31,831 bases of DNA from JACPFV01 sp052386975 (lineage in GTDB: Bacteria; Pseudomonadota; Gammaproteobacteria; Nevskiales; Nevskiaceae): contig JBQTJQ010000048.1 of assembly GCA_052386975.1 (NCBI GenBank), positions 1 through 31,831 of the forward strand, read 5' to 3'. This document shows, piece by piece, positions 1-8,645 of the stretch. Numbering within the stretch: the stretch's first letter is position 1; the number at the start of each line of letters is the position of its first letter. Position numbers and translations under genes: made by a program. Under the pieces are notes generated by a model. It ran no database searches, was not told the DNA's origin, and saw only the letters and a list, made by a program, of their open reading frames with translations.

Positions 1-787
1 GGATCTTCGCCCAGTCGTACCGCGGGTCGCCGGTCACGACGAACGACGGGTTCAGCAGCGATTCCTTCTCGTTGCAGGCCAGCGGCGTCAGCTCCGGCAG
101 GCGCCACACCGCCCCGCCGGCCTGCTCAACGATGCACTGGCCGGCGGCGGTGTCCCACTCCGACGTCGGCCCGAAGCGCGGATAGAAGTCCGCCGTGCCC
201 TCGGCGATCAGGCAGAACTTCAGCGAGCTGCCGCGCCCGATCGCCTCGTGTGCCGGCGCGCGCGCCAGCAGGGCGGCCAGCTCCGGGTCCTTGTGCGACC
301 GGCTGACGACGAACGTCGGCCGCGCCGGCAGCGCCCGCGTGGCCAGGGGCACGCGTCCCGGCGCCAGCTTGATCGCGCCGGCGCCGCGCGCCGCGCCGTA
401 CGTCAGCCCGAGCGCCGGGGCATGGATCACGCCGAGCACGGGGCGGCGCCCCTCGACCAGGGCGACGTTCACGGTGAATTCATCGTTGCGCTTGATGAAC
501 TCGCGCGTGCCATCGAGCGGGTCGACCAGCCAGTAGCGCGGCCACTGGCGCCGCGTCGCGAACGGGATCGCTGCGGCTTCCTCCGACAGCACCGGCAGCT
601 CCGGCGTCAGGCGCGAGAGCGTCTCGACGATCAGCCGGTGCGAGGCGAGGTCGGCCTGCGTCAGCGGCGAGGTGTCGTCCTTGTGCGTGACGGCGAAATC
701 GGACTCGTAGACCTCGCGGATGCGCGCGCCGGCCGCGACGGCGAGCTCCAGCGCAAGGTCGAGCAGCTTCGGCAAGTCGGGCGGCAT
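1..787 (-). CDS. cysQ: 3'(2'),5'-bisphosphate nucleotidase CysQ (3' end beyond window)
   Basis: The product hydrolyses 3'-phosphoadenosine 5'-phosphate (PAP), the by-product of PAPS-dependent sulfate reduction, to AMP and phosphate. Translating the minus strand from the ATG at 787 gives 262 residues without a stop. It carries the inositol-monophosphatase-fold signature: an acidic LSEEA stretch near residues 67-71, the metal-binding block WLVDPLDGTREF near 86-97, and the late WDTAAGQ motif. CysQ proteins are about 245-275 residues long, so only a few C-terminal residues should be missing. It is transcribed away from the neighbouring cyclase gene across a 132-base gap. It fits with cysC and cysH elsewhere in the window, although the three are not in one operon. 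The family call is strong; the precise preference for PAP over inositol phosphates is by family. Confidence 0.93.
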   Translation of the reverse strand, partial: MPPDLPKLLDLALELAVAAGARIREVYESDFAVTHKDDTSPLTQADLASHRLIVETLSRLTPELPVLSEEAAAIPFATRRQWPRYWLVDPLDGTREFIKRNDEFTVNVALVEGRRPVLGVIHAPALGLTYGAARGAGAIKLAPGRVPLATRALPARPTFVVSRSHKDPELAALLARAPAHEAIGRGSSLKFCLIAEGTADFYPRFGPTSEWDTAAGQCIVEQAGGAVWRLPELTPLACNEKESLLNPSFVVTGDPRYDWAKI

Positions 788-881
788 GGAGCCGCTATCA
801 TGCCTTCACCCGCCGCGGCGCAGGGTGGACAAGGCGGGGAGCGCCGAATAGTCTGTGGTCGCGGCTGATCTTACGGGGGGA

Positions 882-923
882 ATGATGCTCCGCCTCGGTC
901 CCCGACGGGACCTCACGACGTGA
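882..923 (+). CDS. Possible 13-codon leader ORF coupled to the cyclase
   Basis: A run of six G's at 875-880 is followed by ATGATG at 882-887. This opens a 13-codon frame (MMLRLGPRRDLTT) whose TGA (921-923) overlaps the GTG start of the cyclase gene at 920. The placement looks like translational coupling, in which ribosomes ending the leader restart on the GTG, which has no strong Shine-Dalgarno site of its own. The frame is short and could occur by chance, so this is a candidate only. Confidence 0.3.
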   Translation: MMLRLGPRRDLTT

Positions 924-1840
924 CATCGCCGGGTCGGGCGGGGGGCAAGGTCGCCGTCGCAGCGATGTTCTGCGACGTTTCCGGCAGCACCACGCTGTAC
1001 CGCACTCTCGGCGACGAAACCGCCGAAGCCCTGGTGCGTGGCACGCTCGGCCGCATGACCGAGCTGGTCGCCGGCGAGGGCGGCCATGTCATCAAGACCA
1101 TCGGCGACGAGCTGATGTGCCGGTTCGCCACCGGCGAGGACGCCGCGCGCGCCGCGATCGAGATGCAGCGCGTGGTGCGCCTGCCGGTGCCCGGCGCGGA
1201 CGGCGCCGAAAAGCTGCGCCTGCGCATCGGTTTCGCCGCCGGTTCCGCCGTCGAGCGCGACGGCGACCTGTTCGGCGACGTGGTCAACATCGCCGCCCGG
1301 CTCGCGGCCATGGCCAAGGCCGACCAGATCCTGACCACGTCGACCACCGCCGATGCCTTCGACCCGGAGCTGAAGGACAGCACGCGCCTGTTCGACCAGA
1401 CGCCGGTCAAGGGCATCAAGGAAGTGATCTCGGTCGTGCAGGTGCTGTGGGAACGGCGCAACCAGACCACCCTGGTGGTGCTGCAGCCCTCCGCCACCTC
1501 GATGTCGGTCAAGCTCGAGCTCGACTACGGCGGCAAGACCTACAGCTTCACGCCGAAGGAGCTGCCCAAGCGCATCGGCCGCGGCGACGACTGCGACCTG
1601 CTCGTGCGCTCCGAGTCCGCCTCGCGCCACCACGCCCGCATCGAGTACAACCGCGGCAAGTTCATGCTGGTGGACGAGAGCTCCAACGGCACCTACGTCG
1701 AGGTCGAGGAAGCGCGCGGCGCGCGCCGCAACATGGTGTACGTGCGCAACGAGATGTTCGCGCTGGTCGGCAGCGGGCGCTTTGCGCTGGGCGCGCGCCC
1801 GGCGGACGACCCGCACGTCCTGGCCTTCCGGTCGTTCTGA
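920..1840 (+). CDS. Class III adenylate/guanylate cyclase fused to C-terminal FHA domain (module A)
   Basis: A 306-residue soluble protein with no signal peptide or membrane segment. Residues ~10-175 form a class III nucleotidyl cyclase domain with a complete catalytic set at canonical spacing: metal Asp19 and Asp63 (44 apart), purine-contacting Lys59 and Asp116, and transition-state Asn123 and Arg127. The Lys/Asp pair favours ATP, hence cAMP production, and activity would require a homodimer. Residues ~198-300 form an FHA domain (RIGRG, SRHHAR and SSNGTY) that keeps the residues that read phosphothreonine. The GTG start is chosen because the next ATG lies only three residues before Asp19, and the paralogue at 8642 also begins with GTG and a similar lead-in. 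The facing Ser/Thr kinase at 3115-5043 is an obvious candidate partner for the FHA domain. A secreted protein gene follows 73 bases downstream. Confidence 0.9.
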   Translation: MTSPGRAGGKVAVAAMFCDVSGSTTLYRTLGDETAEALVRGTLGRMTELVAGEGGHVIKTIGDELMCRFATGEDAARAAIEMQRVVRLPVPGADGAEKLRLRIGFAAGSAVERDGDLFGDVVNIAARLAAMAKADQILTTSTTADAFDPELKDSTRLFDQTPVKGIKEVISVVQVLWERRNQTTLVVLQPSATSMSVKLELDYGGKTYSFTPKELPKRIGRGDDCDLLVRSESASRHHARIEYNRGKFMLVDESSNGTYVEVEEARGARRNMVYVRNEMFALVGSGRFALGARPADDPHVLAFRSF

Positions 1841-1913
1841 CCGCCGGCGCCAGTTGCGGGCCGGCGGGGCGGCTGCGAGGATTGCGCAGCGGTCTACGGG
1901 GGAGTTCGATCAG

Positions 1914-3101
1914 ATGAAACACGTGCTTCACCGCGCGCTCGTCGGCGCCTTGCTGGCGGCGGTCGCTTGTACCGCCCATGCCGCCAAGAAGCCGCGCGGC
2001 GAGCTCTACGACACGCCGTGGGAAGATACCGACGAGGAGCCCTGGTCCGAGTGGCGCGTGGTGTCCGAAAAGCCACGCCTGTTGCAGCGCCAGCGCGTCA
2101 GCGAGGACGAGTCCGAAGACGAGAAGGAGTGGTCGGACGGCTACGTCTCGCAGATCGAGCTGAAGAACGAGGACAACCGAACCATCAAGTTCGATCTCGA
2201 CGCCAAGGCGGCGGCGGGGGCGCAACGGTGCGAGAAGTCGGTGGTCATGCTGATCGCGATCCGGAAAGGGGCCGAGCCCGTGCGAACGCCGTGTGAAGTC
2301 GAGGCCGGCGCCACGCTCCACATGGTGGTGCTCTCCGCGCGCCGGGGCGAGGTCACGATCAGCAACTTCCGCGCGTTCCCGTGGATCGACCTGGACAAGA
2401 TGAAGTTCACCGAGCAGAAGGTGCTGTCGCAGAACCCGCGTGTGACGCTGCTGGCCCGGGTCAGCGAGATCGGCCACGAGGGCGACTCGACCTGGCCGGC
2501 GGGATTCCTCGCCCAGTTCCAGGTTGTCAGCGAGGCCCCCTACGCGATGGACTTCTCGGCGCAGCTGCTGACGGCGAAGGTCGGCGACCAGGGCGGCCGG
2601 GTGGCCTGCGACGGCACCGCGCTGACCGTCCCGAACGGCAGTGCCGAGAACCCGTTCAGCAACGAGCCGTGCTGGGTTGCGAGCAAGGACACGCGCGCGT
2701 TCAGCGCCGTGCTGGCGCAGCGGGACGGCTTCAGCCTCATCGAAGCGCACAACCGCCCGCCCCAGGGCTGGATCGGCTTCAAGGACCCGGCGCTGGCCGG
2801 CGTGTTCTGGAAAGGCGAAACGGGCGCGCGCCAGGACACGATCATCCCGGCCGACGATCCGTCGAAGGAGTCGGTGGGTTACGAGGTCGCGGTCACGTTC
2901 TTCAACGCCCGCACCGAGCCGGCCATCGTCAACTTCGTGGTCGTGCCGAACGTCGGCAAGCCGCCCGAGTCGATGCCGGACCCGAACCGCCAGATCGGCG
3001 GCGGCACGGTCACGCTGCTCGGCGGCGAGGTCAAGAAAGTGACGCGCGCCAGCATCGTGCGCGAATGGACCCTGTGGGTCGCGCCGCGCAAGGCCAGGTG
3101 A
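1914..3101 (+). CDS. Secreted protein of unknown function
   Basis: A 395-residue protein whose family I do not recognise. It starts at an ATG with a good Shine-Dalgarno site (GGGGGAG at 1898-1904). The N-terminus is a typical signal peptide: KHVLHR, a hydrophobic core, then cleavage after AHA near residue 22. The mature protein opens with an acidic, Trp-containing stretch. It has pairs of cysteines (the CEKS...TPCE and ACDG...EPCW regions) suggesting disulfides, which suits the periplasm or outer surface. There is no further membrane helix, and it looks mainly beta-rich. It follows the cyclase-FHA gene by 73 bases, probably in the same transcript, and converges on the kinase gene with a 13-base gap. 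Its location suggests a role as extracytoplasmic sensor or effector of the module, which is inference only. Confidence 0.75.
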   Translation: MKHVLHRALVGALLAAVACTAHAAKKPRGELYDTPWEDTDEEPWSEWRVVSEKPRLLQRQRVSEDESEDEKEWSDGYVSQIELKNEDNRTIKFDLDAKAAAGAQRCEKSVVMLIAIRKGAEPVRTPCEVEAGATLHMVVLSARRGEVTISNFRAFPWIDLDKMKFTEQKVLSQNPRVTLLARVSEIGHEGDSTWPAGFLAQFQVVSEAPYAMDFSAQLLTAKVGDQGGRVACDGTALTVPNGSAENPFSNEPCWVASKDTRAFSAVLAQRDGFSLIEAHNRPPQGWIGFKDPALAGVFWKGETGARQDTIIPADDPSKESVGYEVAVTFFNARTEPAIVNFVVVPNVGKPPESMPDPNRQIGGGTVTLLGGEVKKVTRASIVREWTLWVAPRKAR

Positions 3102-3114
3102 GGGCCGGCGCGCC

Positions 3115-5043
3115 CTATTGAGGCGGCGGCGACTCCGCCGGCTCGACGGCGCCTTCGCCTTCGGCGGGCGCCTGCGGCTTCTGCTCCTGCTCCTGCCTGC
3201 GCGCCGCTTCCTCGGCCGCTTTCTTCCTGGCGGCCTCGCGGCGCTCGCGCTCCAGCTTCAGCTGCTCGGCACGCTGGCGCAGGAAATCATCCTCTTCCGA
3301 TGACGCTTCCGGCTCGGCCTGGGCCGGTGCCGGGGGCTCCGCGATGGCCGGAGCGGGCTGCGGCTGCGGCCGGGCCGGGGCCGGTTGCTCCACGGGCGCC
3401 GGCGCGGGAGCCGTGGCCGCTGGCTCGGACTTTGGCGCGACGGTCGCCGGCGCCGGCTCAGGTCTCGGTGCGGCGGTCTGCGCTGCCGGCTCCTGCTTCG
3501 GTGCCACCGTTTGCGGTGCCGACACGGCGGGGGCCAGCGTCGCGGGCGCCGGTGCGGGCACCGGCTTGGGCTGTACGGCCGGCGCGGATTTCTGCGCTGG
3601 AGCCGGCGCGAGTTGAGGTGCCGGCGTCGAGGCCGGAGCCAATTTGGCAGGAGCGGTCGCGCCCGCGCCGGGTGATGCGGAAGCCGGCGTTGGCACGGTA
3701 ACCGGCGCCGCGGCCGGCTGCGGTGCGGCTTGCACCCGTGGCTTGGCCTGCGGGGCTGGGACCGGAGCCGGCGCCAGGATCAACTCCGCCAGCGGCGCCG
3801 GGATCCAGTCCGGTACCTGCGCCGGGATCCAGTCCGCGGGCCGTACTCCCTGCTGCCAGACCGGGAACCACAGGACGCCCGCAGTTCCCAGCAGCGCTGA
3901 TGCGACCAGCAGCTTGAGCGTGCCCTTGCCGGCGGGCGGCGGCTGCGGCTTGGCGGGCGCGGGCCCAGCGCTGGCCGCCGCGGAAGCGATCTTTCCGCGG
4001 TAGGGGATGATCTGTTCGACCTGCGCCTTGCGCGGCGGCGCGCTGACCGCGCCTCCCTGGGGGGCGGGCCCCCGCGTGGTGCGGTCTCCGATCACGGGCG
4101 GCACCTTGAGCACGGTCGGCATCGAGCCCGCGCTCGTCGGCGCGGGCGTGACGTGGGCCGAGGTTTCGCCGCTGAGCAGGCGCTGCACCAGTTCGCTCTC
4201 CTCGCCGAGGTTGATCGGCTGCGGCGTCAGGCTGGCGAACCCGCCGAGGCCGGAGATCTGCTTGCGCAGCTCCTTGGCCGAGGCGATGCGGTGCGCCGGA
4301 TCCTTGGCCATCAACTGCTCGAGCAGCGGCTGCAGGTGCGCGTGCTCCTCCGGCAGCACGGGGATCGGGTCGTTGACGTGCTTCATCACGATGCTCAGCG
4401 CGTCTTCGCCGTTGTACGGCGGCTTGCCGGTGAGCATCTCGTGCAAGATGATGCCGAGGCTGTACAGGTCCGAGCGCGCGTCCACCGGCTTGCCGCGCGC
4501 CTGCTCGGGACTGAAGTAACGCGGCGTGCCGATGGCGACGCCGGTGCCGGTCATGTTCGAGTCGCTGCCGAGCGCCTTGGCGATGCCGAAATCGGTCAGC
4601 AGCGGCAGTCCTTCGTCGTCGAACAGCACGTTCTCCGGCTTGACGTCGCGGTGCACGAAGCCGCGGCCGTGGGCGTGCTCGAAGGCCCCGGACAGCTCGC
4701 GCAGGATCGCCAGCGCCTCGATCGGGCGCACGCCGGCCTTGATGCGGCCGCGCAGGTCGCCGCCGGTCAGCAGGCGCATCGAGTAGAAGTGGACGTCGTC
4801 CTGCATGCCCACCTCGAACACCGTGACGATGCTGCGGTGGTTCAGCGACGCGGCCGCGCGCACCTCGGTCTGGAAGCGCGCGACCATCTCCGGATTGCGC
4901 ATCAGCTCCGGGGGCAGGATCTTCAGCGCCACGGTGCGGCCGAGCTTCAGGTCCTGGGCTTCGTAGACGTCGGCCATGCCGCCGGAGCCCAGCTTGCGCA
5001 CGATCCGGTAGTGCCCCAGGTCCTTCCCGGCTTTCAGCGTCAC
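3115..5043 (-). CDS. Transmembrane Ser/Thr protein kinase with Pro/Ala-rich C-terminal region (module A)
   Basis: A Hanks-type kinase of 642 residues. The kinase domain (~11-265) has the glycine loop GSGGMADVYE, ATP-binding Lys41, catalytic HRDVKPEN (Asp133), DFG at 151-153 and an activation loop with TGTG/GTPRY threonines. A linker leads to one membrane helix at ~375-395, followed by ~245 residues rich in Pro and Ala. The C-terminal end is a charged Arg/Lys/Glu segment likely to form a coiled coil. The expected topology is kinase inside and tail in the periplasm; no PASTA repeats are present. The GTG start is chosen because it overlaps the upstream phosphatase stop (GTGA), and homology begins at LGHYRIVRKLG. 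A kinase-phosphatase pair in one coupled operon is a common bacterial arrangement. The spacing of all catalytic motifs is identical in the paralogue at 9549-11486. Confidence 0.9.
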   Translation of the reverse strand: MTLKAGKDLGHYRIVRKLGSGGMADVYEAQDLKLGRTVALKILPPELMRNPEMVARFQTEVRAAASLNHRSIVTVFEVGMQDDVHFYSMRLLTGGDLRGRIKAGVRPIEALAILRELSGAFEHAHGRGFVHRDVKPENVLFDDEGLPLLTDFGIAKALGSDSNMTGTGVAIGTPRYFSPEQARGKPVDARSDLYSLGIILHEMLTGKPPYNGEDALSIVMKHVNDPIPVLPEEHAHLQPLLEQLMAKDPAHRIASAKELRKQISGLGGFASLTPQPINLGEESELVQRLLSGETSAHVTPAPTSAGSMPTVLKVPPVIGDRTTRGPAPQGGAVSAPPRKAQVEQIIPYRGKIASAAASAGPAPAKPQPPPAGKGTLKLLVASALLGTAGVLWFPVWQQGVRPADWIPAQVPDWIPAPLAELILAPAPVPAPQAKPRVQAAPQPAAAPVTVPTPASASPGAGATAPAKLAPASTPAPQLAPAPAQKSAPAVQPKPVPAPAPATLAPAVSAPQTVAPKQEPAAQTAAPRPEPAPATVAPKSEPAATAPAPAPVEQPAPARPQPQPAPAIAEPPAPAQAEPEASSEEDDFLRQRAEQLKLERERREAARKKAAEEAARRQEQEQKPQAPAEGEGAVEPAESPPPQ

Positions 5044-5798
5044 TTCAGCTGCTCCACGACCATGACGAGGGCGGTCACGTTGTCTCCGGCCTCGGTCTCC
5101 GCCAGTGTACGCTCGACCAGGCGCCCGGGGACCTCGGCGATCGCGGCTTTCGCCAGCTCTTCGGTGATCGCCGGCTCCGGCAGGAACCCGTGCAGGCCGT
5201 CGGTGCACAACAGCACCCGGTCGCCGGCTTCGAGCGGCACCGACCGGGTCTCCGCCGGGTCCTCGTCCCGGGCCTTGTCCTTTATGGTGATGCCGAGGCC
5301 GCGCGTGACGACGTTGCGGTTCGGATGGGTCCGGGCGTCGGCCTCGGTGATCACGCCGTGGCGCACGAGTTCGGCGACCAGGGAATGGTCGTGGGTCAGC
5401 CGCTGCAGCCGGCCGTCGCGCAGCAGGTAGGCGCGGCTGTCGCCGGCCCAGGCGACGTGCAGCGTGCCGCCGGCCACGGCCGCCGCGACCGCGGTGGAGC
5501 CAACTTTTTCGCCGGACTCGGGCTTGACCAGGCGGCGCACCTTGTCGTGCGCTTCGCGGAACGCCGCGTCGAGCGGGCGCCCGGCCACCGCGGACGCGAG
5601 CAGCGCGTCGATCGCGGTGCGGCTCGCCACTTCGCCGCGCTCGAAGCCGCCCATGCCGTCGGCGACCGCGGCAACGCCGTGCGGCAGGTCGAAGCCCCAG
5701 GCATCTTCGTTGTGCGGACGGTTCTTGCCGCTGTGGCTGGCGCCCGCGATCGTGAGCCGCAAGCCGCTGGCGCTCCCCGCCGGACCGTTGCTGGTCAT
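5040..5798 (-). CDS. PP2C-family Ser/Thr protein phosphatase
   Basis: A 252-residue soluble phosphatase, predicted to remove phosphate from Ser/Thr residues in a metal-dependent (Mn/Mg) reaction. The PP2C motifs appear in order: NEDAW, VADGMGG, GSTAV, WAGDSRAYLLRDG, LTHDHS, NRNVVTRGLG, CTDGL and GDNVTALVM. These contain the Asp ligands of the binuclear metal centre, and the length is normal for a minimal bacterial PP2C (PrpC/PstP-like). Its TGA overlaps the kinase GTG by four bases, so the two are probably translationally coupled and act on the same substrates. Likely substrates are the kinase itself and the FHA proteins encoded nearby. Only 63 bases separate it from the divergent yrfG. The second kinase in the window has no phosphatase beside it, so this enzyme may serve both (inference). 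Confidence 0.93.
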   Translation of the reverse strand: MTSNGPAGSASGLRLTIAGASHSGKNRPHNEDAWGFDLPHGVAAVADGMGGFERGEVASRTAIDALLASAVAGRPLDAAFREAHDKVRRLVKPESGEKVGSTAVAAAVAGGTLHVAWAGDSRAYLLRDGRLQRLTHDHSLVAELVRHGVITEADARTHPNRNVVTRGLGITIKDKARDEDPAETRSVPLEAGDRVLLCTDGLHGFLPEPAITEELAKAAIAEVPGRLVERTLAETEAGDNVTALVMVVEQLK

Positions 5799-5861
5799 GG
5801 ATTTTCCCCGTGGCCGCAGTATAGCGAGGCGCTGCCGGCCGGCAGGTCGCTAGAATCGCCC

Positions 5862-6536
5862 ATGGCCATCCACTGGCCGTCGGTCGACCAGGTGATGCTC
5901 GACATGGACGGCACCATCCTCGACCTCGCCTTCGACAACTATTTCTGGGGCGAGGTCGTCCCGGCGCGGTATGCGGAGCGCAAGCAGGTCACGTTCGCGG
6001 CGGCGCTCGCCGAGCTGAGGCCGCATTTCGAGGCGCTGCGCGGCACGCTGCCGTGGTACAGCCTGACGCACTGGAGCGCGCTCACCGGCCTCGACCTGGT
6101 CAAGCTCAAGCACGAGGTGCGCCAGCGCAGCGGGCCGCTGGCGGGGGCACCCGACTTCCTGCGCGCGGTGAAGGCGTCCGGCCGGCAGATGTGGCTGGTG
6201 ACCAACGCCGATCCGCACGCGCTCGACATCAAGCAGATGCACTCGGGCCTCGCGGCGCAGTTCGACCGGCTGATCAGCGCGCACGATTTCGACGCGCCGA
6301 AGGAGGACGCGCGGTTCTGGCCGCGCCTGGCGGCGCGCTTTCCGTTCGACAAGGCGCGCGCGCTGTACGTGGACGACAACGCCGCGGTGCTGGCGGCGGC
6401 GCGTGATTACGGGATCGGGCAACTGGTGGCGATCCGCCACCCTGACAGCAAGCGTCCGGCGCGCGACGTGCCCGGCTTCACCATGGTCGACCGGCTGGCC
6501 GACCTGTTACCGGTGCCGCCGACCCCCGCCGCCTGA
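5862..6536 (+). CDS. yrfG: GMP/IMP nucleotidase YrfG (HAD superfamily)
   Basis: A 224-residue cytoplasmic HAD hydrolase. It closely follows the E. coli YrfG pattern: the nucleophile block LDMDGTILDLAFDNYFW (Asp nucleophile in DxDGT) near the N-terminus, a central WYSLTHWS block, VTNADPH (motif II), a PKED lysine motif and YVDDN (motif IV). YrfG dephosphorylates purine nucleotides such as GMP and IMP. The ATG at 5862 is chosen because homology starts immediately after it. Its 3' end overlaps the convergent rhlB by 30 bases. The gene sits between the two kinase/cyclase modules but has no evident link to them. Confidence 0.9.
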   Translation: MAIHWPSVDQVMLDMDGTILDLAFDNYFWGEVVPARYAERKQVTFAAALAELRPHFEALRGTLPWYSLTHWSALTGLDLVKLKHEVRQRSGPLAGAPDFLRAVKASGRQMWLVTNADPHALDIKQMHSGLAAQFDRLISAHDFDAPKEDARFWPRLAARFPFDKARALYVDDNAAVLAAARDYGIGQLVAIRHPDSKRPARDVPGFTMVDRLADLLPVPPTPAA

Positions 6537-7796
6537 GCGACCGCCACCGCCGTGGCGGCGTCCGCCGCCACCGTGCCGGTGCGGTCCGCCGTGGTGGTGA
6601 CGGTGGGGGCGCTGGGTCTTCACGAAATCCGCCGCGATGAACGCATCGGCGTTCTCCATCTGCGGCAGGCGCTTGCCGATGAAGCGCTCGATATCGGGCA
6701 GCGAGTAGACATAGGTCTCGCAGCACAGCGAGATGGCGTCGCCGGATTGCCCGGCGCGCGCGGTGCGGCCGATGCGGTGCACGTAGTCTTCCGGATCCTG
6801 CGGCAGGTCGTAGTTGATGACGTGCGACACCGCCGGGATGTGCAGGCCGCGCGCGGCGACGTCGGTCGCGATCAGCACCGGCAGCTTGCCGTCCTTGAAG
6901 TCCTGCAGCAGGCGCTCGCGCTTGTTCTGCGGCACGTCGCCCGAGATTACCGCGGCGTCAAAACCATTCGCCTTCAGCGTGACTTCCACGTGCTCGCAAT
7001 CGCGCTTGGTGTTGACGAAGATCAGCGTGCGCAGCGGCGCGTGGTGGCGCAGCAGGCCGACCAGCATCGGCAGCTTCTGGTCGTTGGCCACGTGCGCCAT
7101 GCTCTGGCGCACCTTGTCGGCGGTGACCTGCTCGGGCTTGACCTCGATGCTGCGCGGGTTGTTCATGTGCTCGTAGGCCAGCTCGAGCACGCGGTGCGAC
7201 AGCGTCGCGCTGAACAGGTAGTTGCGGCGCGTGGTGGGCGGCGGCATGCGCCGCAGCAGGTAGCGGATGTCGTCGATGAAGCCGAGGTCGAACATGCGGT
7301 CGGCCTCGTCGAGCACCACCACCTCGACCTGCTTGAGGTTGAACACGTGCTGCTTGAAGTAGTCGATCAGGCGGCCCGGCGTGCCGATCAGGATGTCGAT
7401 GCCGGCGGCGACCGTCTGGCGCTGCGACTCGTAGCCGGTTCCGCCGTAGACCACGGCCAGCTTCAGGCCGGTCTTCGCGCCGAGCCCTTCCGCGTCCTTG
7501 CAGATCTGGATGGCGAGCTCGCGCGTCGGCGCCAGCATCACCGCGCGCGGCTGGCCCGGCTCGCCGCGCCGCGGCTTGCGCAGCAGGAAATCCATCGTCG
7601 CCAGCAGGAACGCGGCCGACTTGCCGGTGCCGGTCTGGGCCTGGCCGGCGAGGTCGGTGCCCTGCAGTGCCAGCGGCAGGGTCTGCGCCTGGATCGGCGT
7701 GCAGTGGGAGAAGCCCAGTGCGTTGAGTCCGTCGAGGAGTGCCGGGTGCAGCGGGAGCGACGCGAAGGCGACGTCCGTCAGGTGGTCTGGGCGCAT
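6507..7796 (-). CDS. rhlB: ATP-dependent RNA helicase RhlB
   Basis: A 429-residue DEAD-box helicase, the RNA-unwinding partner of RNase E in the gammaproteobacterial degradosome. Motifs are in order: Q motif (TPIQAQTLP), Walker A AQTGTGKS, PTRELA, GTPGR, DEAD, SAT, FVNTKR, ATDVAARGLHIP and HRIGRTARAG. The opening MRPDHLTDVAFASLPLHP matches the RhlB subfamily start rather than RhlE or SrmB. The last ~33 residues are low-complexity His/Gly/Arg sequence (RHHHGG, HGGGGRR), more histidine-rich than the E. coli tail. In E. coli rhlB lies next to trxA-rho; here 3.9 kb of signalling genes separate them. It overlaps yrfG by 30 bases at the 3' end and diverges from the barrel gene at 7905. Confidence 0.95.
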   Translation of the reverse strand: MRPDHLTDVAFASLPLHPALLDGLNALGFSHCTPIQAQTLPLALQGTDLAGQAQTGTGKSAAFLLATMDFLLRKPRRGEPGQPRAVMLAPTRELAIQICKDAEGLGAKTGLKLAVVYGGTGYESQRQTVAAGIDILIGTPGRLIDYFKQHVFNLKQVEVVVLDEADRMFDLGFIDDIRYLLRRMPPPTTRRNYLFSATLSHRVLELAYEHMNNPRSIEVKPEQVTADKVRQSMAHVANDQKLPMLVGLLRHHAPLRTLIFVNTKRDCEHVEVTLKANGFDAAVISGDVPQNKRERLLQDFKDGKLPVLIATDVAARGLHIPAVSHVINYDLPQDPEDYVHRIGRTARAGQSGDAISLCCETYVYSLPDIERFIGKRLPQMENADAFIAADFVKTQRPHRHHHGGPHRHGGGGRRHGGGGRSGGGGRRHR

Positions 7797-7904
7797 ATAG
7801 GGCGCGCATTGTCCACGATTGGGCCGCGCCTGTCCTGCGCTGCCGGTGGACTTTGGGCTGCCCGGTGCTAGGCTGTCGCCGGGGTCAACCGCAAGGGGGA
7901 AGCC

Positions 7905-8645
7905 ATGAAGCGATCGTTCGTCGTTACGGTGGCGGCGCTGGTGTCGTTGGCCAGCGGCTCGGCATCGGCAGATGGAGCGTTCACCGGGCGCATCGGCGCG
8001 ACCGCCGGCAACTACGAGTTCAACGAGGAGTTCGTCGACCAGGGCTGCTGCGGAAACCCGATCGGTACGACCTCCACCGCCGACCACAGTTCGGGCCAGT
8101 TCGGGTTGGCGGGCGGACTCGGCGTCAGCGTTGCGCGGTTCTTTGCCGACGTTGGCCTCGAGGCGCTGAGCTTCAGCAAGGAGCTCGACACGGACGGCGA
8201 CGGCATCGAGGACACGGCCTTCTACCGCTCCGACTTCCTGCTCACGCTGGGCGTGTTCCTCGGCGACCGCTGGTCCGTCTTCGGCGGCTTCCGCCATGCC
8301 ACCTTCGGCGACGGGCTGTTCTCGGAAGACCTCGGCAACACCGAAGACGGCCCCTTCATCGGGGGTGGCGTCAGCTTCCGCGCCGGCAAGAACGTCTCGC
8401 TGGGGCTCTCGGCCGCGTACAACCTCCTGACCTTCAGCCGGGATGGCCAGGCCTTCGACGACGTGGACCTGAACGGCGTCAGCGTCAAGGCGCAGATGAG
8501 CTTCCTCGGCACGCCGCACGGCGTGTATCTCCGCTTCCAGCGTTTCAAGGCCGAGGAGTCGGTCGCGAGTTCCTTCGACTACCAGTACACCGAGGACTAC
8601 CTCAACCTCGGCTACCAGGCCACGTTCGACTTCCTGTCCTGGTGA
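7905..8645 (+). CDS. Outer-membrane beta-barrel protein (module B)
   Basis: A 246-residue exported protein. A strong Shine-Dalgarno (AAGGGGGA at 7893-7900) precedes the ATG. The signal peptide MKRSFVVTVAALVSLASGSASA is cleaved near residue 22. The mature part is made of alternating polar/aromatic strands with Gly turns and ends in ...FDFLSW. A terminal aromatic residue is the typical outer-membrane insertion signal. A CC pair occurs near residue 48, and a DTDGDGIED stretch resembling a calcium-binding loop occurs mid-protein. I do not recognise a specific family; the closest description is a small OmpA/OmpW-like barrel. Its TGA overlaps the GTG of the downstream cyclase-FHA gene (GTGA), so the two products are probably made together. 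Confidence 0.8.
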   Translation: MKRSFVVTVAALVSLASGSASADGAFTGRIGATAGNYEFNEEFVDQGCCGNPIGTTSTADHSSGQFGLAGGLGVSVARFFADVGLEALSFSKELDTDGDGIEDTAFYRSDFLLTLGVFLGDRWSVFGGFRHATFGDGLFSEDLGNTEDGPFIGGGVSFRAGKNVSLGLSAAYNLLTFSRDGQAFDDVDLNGVSVKAQMSFLGTPHGVYLRFQRFKAEESVASSFDYQYTEDYLNLGYQATFDFLSW

